Assembly (NCBI GenBank): GCA_009192285.1
Contig: WBVU01000005.1
Location: 1,754,731 to 1,818,730, forward strand
DNA: 64,000 nt
DNA from: Morchella semilibera
Taxonomy: Eukaryota; Ascomycota; Pezizomycetes; Pezizales; Morchellaceae
Direction: 5' to 3'
Shown: in pieces, positions 59,426 to 64,000 of the stretch
Layout of the letters: the number at the start of each line of letters is the position of its first letter
How positions within the stretch are numbered: the stretch's first letter is position 1
The notes under the pieces: generated by a model
What the model saw: only the letters and a program-made list of their open reading frames with translations
Told to the model about the DNA's origin: nothing
The model's database searches: none
Made by a program: the position numbers and the translations under genes

Positions 59426-60163
59426 TTAGACAATGATAATCTTTCTTGCAGCGCTTTGAGTCTTTTTTGGTACTCTGATCCTCAACAACCCGGCATCCAA
59501 GCCAGCACTGACATTCTCAATATCAACTACTCCTGGAAAAGAGAAGGTTCTCTGAAATTGACCGAACGCACGCTCCGATACCCACGTTTTTGGTCTACTA
59601 GAATGCGCGTTCTCGGGAGCGACCTTCTTTTCTGGGACCGGTGATGGTACTGATGGTTTTTCGTGTGGCTTTGGTGTAGAGGATGAAGAGGGTTTATCAA
59701 TAATCTCAAATGAGTCCGTGGAGGCGTTGTCCGATTCATCATCCGTATCCTCGACTGTTGGATTCAATGATCTCTTCTTCGTACTAGCAGGGCTAGTTGT
59801 CTCTTCTGATGTAGCCTCTTGCTTCAGAGTTTCCTTCTCTAACATACCACGCACTGAAAGAGTCTTGTGGTCTGTAAACCGGATATCCAGCTTTGATTTG
59901 TCACTCAACCCTGGAAACTCCCCCTCAAGAACATATTCCGTGTCCGTTTCTTGCACATCGAATCTAGGTGTGAATACAACGCGAGGCGTTTTCTGCACTA
60001 CTGGTTTGGGCGCTCGTGATGAGGAGACCGCGGCATTTATTATGGGGTCGAGAAGGGACATAAGTTGGGCGAGGGCGATTTCTGGAGTAATGCTATCTGA
60101 TCCTGTGGGGGCAGCAGCCGACCGGCAAGTATTATAGCGGGTACAGTTATTGTACGTTGACAT
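59426..60163 (-). CDS. Small heat-shock protein (Hsp20/HSP30 family)
   Basis: A single exon gives 245 aa. Hsp20 proteins bind unfolded proteins during heat stress and form oligomers. The alpha-crystallin domain is present but split. The first half, about 65-110, has FTPRFDVQETDTEYVLEGEF, PGLSDKSKLDIRF and KTLSVRG. The second half, about 195-240, has FGQFQRTFSFPGVVDIENVS and AGLDAGLLRIRVPKK. Between them lies an insert of about 85 residues rich in Ser, Thr, Glu and Pro. Similar interrupted domains are known in fungal HSP30 proteins. The gene has no intron, as is common for heat-induced genes. Two TTCnnGAA heat-shock-like cores lie upstream. The ATG at 60163 is the first in frame and fits the family. 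Confidence 0.92.
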   Translation of the reverse strand: MSTYNNCTRYNTCRSAAAPTGSDSITPEIALAQLMSLLDPIINAAVSSSRAPKPVVQKTPRVVFTPRFDVQETDTEYVLEGEFPGLSDKSKLDIRFTDHKTLSVRGMLEKETLKQEATSEETTSPASTKKRSLNPTVEDTDDESDNASTDSFEIIDKPSSSSTPKPHEKPSVPSPVPEKKVAPENAHSSRPKTWVSERAFGQFQRTFSFPGVVDIENVSAGLDAGLLRIRVPKKTQSAARKIIIV

Positions 60164-60445
60164 GTTGAAGCTCTATATATATAGGGCTTATTCTGATATT
60201 CGACTTGGGACGTTAATTCTGGAGGATATATCGAGTGGTTTGCGCTGAGTTGAAATAAAAGAAGTCAAGCAGAGGAATGATATGAGAAGAACCAAGAAAT
60301 GCTATCCGTGATTGTCCCGAAGATACTGAATACTGAGAAGCTGTGGACTGTATGTACTCTGAAATGAGATGGTTTCCCTTCACTTCCCTCGCTAGAGCTA
60401 TCCTTTATACTCATTCAGGAGGCTGAACTGTCATCCAAAAACGGC

Positions 60446-60453
60446 TTCTGGAA
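60446..60453. promoter_or_regulatory. Heat-shock-element-like core TTCTGGAA
   Basis: TTCnnGAA is the minimal paired core bound by heat-shock factor. It lies about 283 bp upstream of the heat-shock gene start. A single pair is weak evidence; function is inferred from position. Confidence 0.4.
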
Positions 60454-60546
60454 TGTGGTAGTCGCTCGCCACAATTTTTGTTTATTAAATTCGCATTCCT
60501 AAGCAGGGGATGGCTACGAAATCGCAAAGCCCATTCCTGTAGAGGA

Positions 60547-60554
60547 TTCTCGAA
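60547..60554. promoter_or_regulatory. Heat-shock-element-like core TTCTCGAA
   Basis: A second TTCnnGAA core lies about 384 bp upstream of the heat-shock gene start. Two cores within about 100 bp make HSF control more likely but do not prove it. Confidence 0.4.
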
Positions 60555-60747
60555 GATACTCCAATTTCATGTAGTATCAGTATTAGTAGGGCATGCAATC
60601 ACGGGATTTGGAGAGTCTCGGTGATTTAGATTTATAAGCCGCACGATGACGGATGAGGCTGAAGGGCCAATTGCGCTAAGATTTTGGCCAATCAACCCTG
60701 TATGCATCTCTTGGCATTTAAGATTCGGGTATGGGGTTAAACCGTCG

Positions 60748-60832
60748 CCCTTTGCGCAAAAGACTCCAGAGTCCTTCTCCGGTAACTTAACTGGTAGGTA
60801 GAAAAAGACTCTGGAGCCTTTTGCGCAAAGGG
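60748..60832. repeat. 26-bp inverted repeat with palindromic TTTGCGCAAA ends
   Basis: The left arm 60748-60773 begins CCCTTTGCGCAAAAGACTCC. The right arm 60807-60832 is its reverse complement with one mismatch, and the loop is 33 bases. It could be a short MITE or a strong hairpin. A diverged half copy lies at 15588-15625. I see no clear target-site duplication. Confidence 0.85.
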
Positions 60833-61685
60833 CCTATTATCTATCCTTTGGGAGGATAGAACTCTTAAATTCGCGACATTCCTCCTCTATTTCCAGCCCT
60901 CTGTAGTAATTGCCTTTATTTGATAATATCAAAAAATACCTAACTTACTAAGCGCGTGCACGGTCCATGTCGAATCCCTTATCAAATCCAACTTAGGTTT
61001 AGCGCCGCTGATAAGTAAGTCAGAGACGAGTACATGTAGCTACATGTCTGGCTCTAGAAGCTATGGGTTGGGAGATCAACTACGATAGTGCTAGGGGCTG
61101 GCCTATTTTCTGGTTCCCATACAAAAAAAAAAGGTCCTTTGGGGTGACACACCCGCCCCCTATGGCTTCTCGCGCCATACATACATGTATATATTAAGGA
61201 GGTCAGTATGTAGATATGTGCATGTGAGTAGCTATAGCCCTAGTAAATCAATTGACACTGCTGCTCCTGCTGATTTTCTTTCCCTTTCTGTTTCGGCATT
61301 TCTATTTATAAAGCATGGTCAACTTCTATTGTCGGCTGAAATCCCTACATACATTTACTTTACATACGCTCATTCAAACAGTCAAGGCGTAAATACGAGC
61401 AGACCAAATTTGCGTTCCCGGTTCTTCTCTAGAAAATTTCCCCCAAACATACCAAAGAAGTGAGATACTAAAGAAGTGAGATATGGTGGAAAACTGGTTA
61501 ACTCGTACTTTGTAACTCCAACATCCAAGAATCCCATTCAATAATCTTCAAAAACGCCTGTGCAAACTCGCTATGATGATCGTCGCTTCCTCATCGGTAG
61601 ATTGTATTAAAATATTGCTATAGTTTTTATCCGTGGTTGTGGTTGTTCCCTTTTCCCTCGGCCTTTCCTGGTTTTTCTTTCCACT

Positions 61686-63597
61686 TCACATTCCCGACAG
61701 GAGCGGACTCTGGGCGTATGCCATTGCCTTGATTGGGGGGTGCTCAACAGCATCAAAGACATTATGGTGAAGTTTGTAATCAGGGCCAATATTGATGTAG
61801 GCACCCTTGTTTCCGGATGTATCTACGTAGTTTGGCGCAGAGAACACTGAAAGTAACCGGTCGTTAGCATTTGAGTTTATAATTGAGTAAAGGTTATTTT
61901 ACCCGTGATACAGCGTCCATCATGCTCAATTTCATAGCCTCCCATGCGAACCTCGTGGCTTCTAATAATAGCTTCCAGGCCGTTCCGCTCACAGAAAGCT
62001 TTAGTGATATCTGGACCAAACATCATACCAACACCACGTTTGCTGGGTCCACGGCCAGGCATCGTCTGCGGGTCAGTCCAAAGCATTTCCATCATCCTAA
62101 ACGTTACCATGGATTAGTAATCAGTATCAGTGAAATTAATCTCAGGAAATCTTACAATCCATCTTGACCAGGCTGTTTTCTTGCATGCCTGTTCAACTTT
62201 CGGATATCATCCAAGTTGACCTTATCATCTGAAAATAATCCACCATGGAGCACCAAAAACTTTCCTCCGATAAGAGTCGCTAACGGTAAAGCACTAAACG
62301 ACTCGGAAAAAAGCTTGAAGAGGCGTTCGTTATACTTAGCCTTACATTCGCCTTCAAAACCGTAAACCCTGTTCATATCATCTGTTTCGTGATTCCCACG
62401 GTTAATGAAGAAATTATTTGGGTAAAGCCACTTGTACGAAAACAGGAGGAAGGCAATCTCAGTAGACCAAGAACCGCGGTCAACAAAGTCACCATTGAAG
62501 AGGTATGCATGTTCTTCCGACGGATAACCATTGCGGTTAAAGATCTCAAGGAGATCAAAGTATTGACCTTTTTGTAATTAGCAAGACAGTAATTTCTACT
62601 CGATGGGGAATATGATTACCATGTGTATCACCACAAACAGTCATCTTCTTTCCCTCCACTATGCTAACCTCTGGCATTGTCGGCTCGGCATAAAAGATCT
62701 CTTTTGCTTTTATAACAATTTGATAGGCGTATTTCTTATGTATTTTCTTTCCGTTCTTGAACCTTTCAATCATGTCGGTGATGAACTCCTTGGTCATCTC
62801 CTTTTCTAGACGTACGCCGTCATATTCGGGTTCAACAGCTGTATTGAATTATTAGTTATGTGGGGACTATGGCATGCCTATGTCCTGTGTTGGAACCTAC
62901 TCATAGTGTCTAAATTCAGGCCTTCAGCGGCGGAAGGTGGATCGCCCTGTTCGATAGCTTTAAGAAAGTCCAACTTCTTGACGATTTTTTCGCATTCCTG
63001 CATCTTAAGTTTTGCGTCCTTGTCGTTCGGTGCTGAATGACGCCACCCGATCACCAATCAGTTTTTTCCCTTTCAACTCAATCTACTATCAGAATAATCC
63101 CGCACCTTTTCTGCAGACCGTTTTGAAGTCCTTCAAAGCCTCTTTATTTTTAACGATGGCCATTAATGAGAGTGCTCGGCGATAATAAGCCTTGACATAT
63201 CCTGGATCCAGCTCTATCGCCTTGGAAGCATCGGCAATCGCAAAACCGTAGGCTTCCATTTTGATGTGGGCCTGTACATCATGTAATATTGACATCAGAT
63301 AATCTGAGCAGCTTGTTTCATGTTATAATCACACGGAATTTGGGGAACGAACATGAGCTCGATTTGAGTATAATACGACATTACTCGGATCAAGTTCGAT
63401 GGCTTCTGTGTAGCGTTCGACTGCGGTCTATATGTTTCATTTCATGTCAACATAACCCCCCTCACTGGTTTATGAGATAGGACTTCGCTGGAGTATCAAA
63501 ACCGGAACAGGATGATATATACCGCCCAGTCTTTCTTCGCAATCGCTGCGTTTCCTTGGTTTTTTAGGTCAAGGGCCTGTTCTGCTGGGGTTGCCAT
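61686..63597 (-). CDS. PPT1: Serine/threonine protein phosphatase 5 with TPR domain
   Basis: Eight exons, 63597-63523, 63427-63353, 63271-63106, 63032-62901, 62838-62620, 62567-62156, 62096-61903 and 61846-61686, give 477 aa. PP5/Ppt1 binds the Hsp90 C terminus through TPR repeats and dephosphorylates Hsp90 and clients. The N-terminal TPRs are AEQALDLKNQGNAAIAKKDW, AVERYTEAIELDPSNVVLYS, and AYGFAIADASKAIELDPGYV with YYRRALSLMAIVKNKEALKD. The PPP catalytic domain follows: GDTHG (219-223), GDFVDRG (248-254), GNHE (280-283), LHGGLFSDD, WTDPQ, RGVGMMFGPD, IIRSHEVRMGGYEIEHDG and FSAPNYVD. The metal-binding and catalytic residues Asp220, His222, Asp249, Asn281 and His282 are all present. It is slightly shorter than human PP5 (499 aa). 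Confidence 0.96.
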
Positions 63598-64000
63598 AGT
63601 TTTGTCTTCGGCCGGTGAAAGAAGCGACCGGAAGGATGAGAGAAGGGGGATATAAGAGGTAGCCACGGCCGATAATTTTTAGTTGATACAAGAAAGTTTG
63701 AAGTCACGATGCCAATGTGGGGAATGATTTGGGGTTGAGAAGGATTAGCCTCTTGCGTAGCAAGGATGGTAGCCTTGCCACGTGATCTCTGCATGCTCCG
63801 GCATTTCCCGTGGCGACTAACTGCACTGTGCTCTGAAGCCCCGAAACAGCTTTATTGGAACATAAGTACATGCAGGCAAATAAGCAATTCTTTGGAGTAT
63901 AGCGGTGCTATGGAATCTGGCTCCAAGACATCTTGTATGAGCGGCCACTGGGATGAGTTAATATGGTATCAAGAAAACATCGAACTACATACTTAGATGC
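63598..64000. other. Upstream flank of PPT1 to the window end
   Basis: The promoter side of PPT1. Short frames on both strands show no domain pattern and I call no gene. Confidence 0.5.

Larger units (their letters stand above)
60164..61685. other. Spacer upstream of the heat-shock gene
   Basis: This holds the promoter of the small heat-shock gene, the inverted repeat at 60748-60832, two TACATGTA palindromes (61031, 61182) and the 3' flank of the PPT1 gene. No gene is visible. Confidence 0.55.

Noticed and set aside
59201-59644. Plus-strand frame antisense to the heat-shock gene
   Set aside because: No domain pattern; the opposite strand has a clear Hsp20 gene.
1-64000. CRISPR arrays, phage or bacterial mobile elements
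   Set aside because: No regularly spaced direct repeats with unique spacers; the DNA is eukaryotic with spliced genes.

Overview
The window looks like nuclear DNA of a filamentous ascomycete (Pezizomycotina). The genes carry many short introns, mostly 48-130 nt with GT..AG ends. Their products include typical fungal forms of BUR1, EPL1, calcineurin B, Rheb, a WAPL/Wpl1 protein, Rrp36 and eEF1B-gamma. Density is low for such a fungus: 14 protein genes in 64 kb, separated by AT-rich spacers of up to 7.4 kb full of long homopolymers. I cannot place the species; an early-diverging Pezizomycotina lineage is a guess. I saw no tRNA, rRNA, CRISPR, integrase or bacterial feature.

Layout. 1-4.7 kb: no gene. 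4.7-8.2 kb (+): a PH-plus-leucine-rich-repeat protein. 8.2-12 kb: spacer. 12.1-14.6 kb (-): an FCP1/NIF-type HAD protein with a low-complexity N terminus. 16.8-18.0 kb (+): RRP36. 18.8-20.6 kb (-): eEF1B-gamma. 20.6-27 kb: spacer. 27.1-28.2 kb (+): a conserved fungal protein I cannot name. 29.0-30.0 kb (-) and 30.5-32.9 kb (+): calcineurin B and EPL1, divergent from a 476-bp promoter. 35.8-37.1 kb (-): a Ser/Pro-rich nuclear-looking protein with broken frames. 38.7-39.9 kb (-): an acidic uncharacterised protein. 40-47.3 kb: gene-free, repeat-decorated DNA. 47.3-49.6 kb (-): BUR1 kinase. 52.1-53.0 kb (-): Rheb GTPase with a one-base frame break. 54.3-57.6 kb (-): WAPL-domain cohesin regulator. 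59.4-60.2 kb (-): small heat-shock protein. 61.7-63.6 kb (-): protein phosphatase 5 (PPT1).

The genes are ordinary housekeeping and signalling functions: chromatin and transcription (EPL1, BUR1), cohesin, ribosome biogenesis, translation, Ca2+/calcineurin, TOR (Rheb) and chaperone systems. They are not organised as an operon or metabolic cluster. I splice-modelled them by hand; in every intact model the exons sum to a multiple of three.

The most unusual signal is not a gene. The palindrome TACATGTA occurs about 40 times by hand count, where about one is expected by chance, and never in a modelled exon. Twenty-four copies lie in the gene-free stretch at 40.2-46.2 kb. Other non-coding structures are a foldback/MITE-like element at 58.5-58.8 kb, a 26-bp inverted repeat at 60.75-60.83 kb with a diverged relative at 15.6 kb, and several perfect palindromes. 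Two genes contain frame breaks at short C runs, which suggests homopolymer errors in the assembly or recent mutation.
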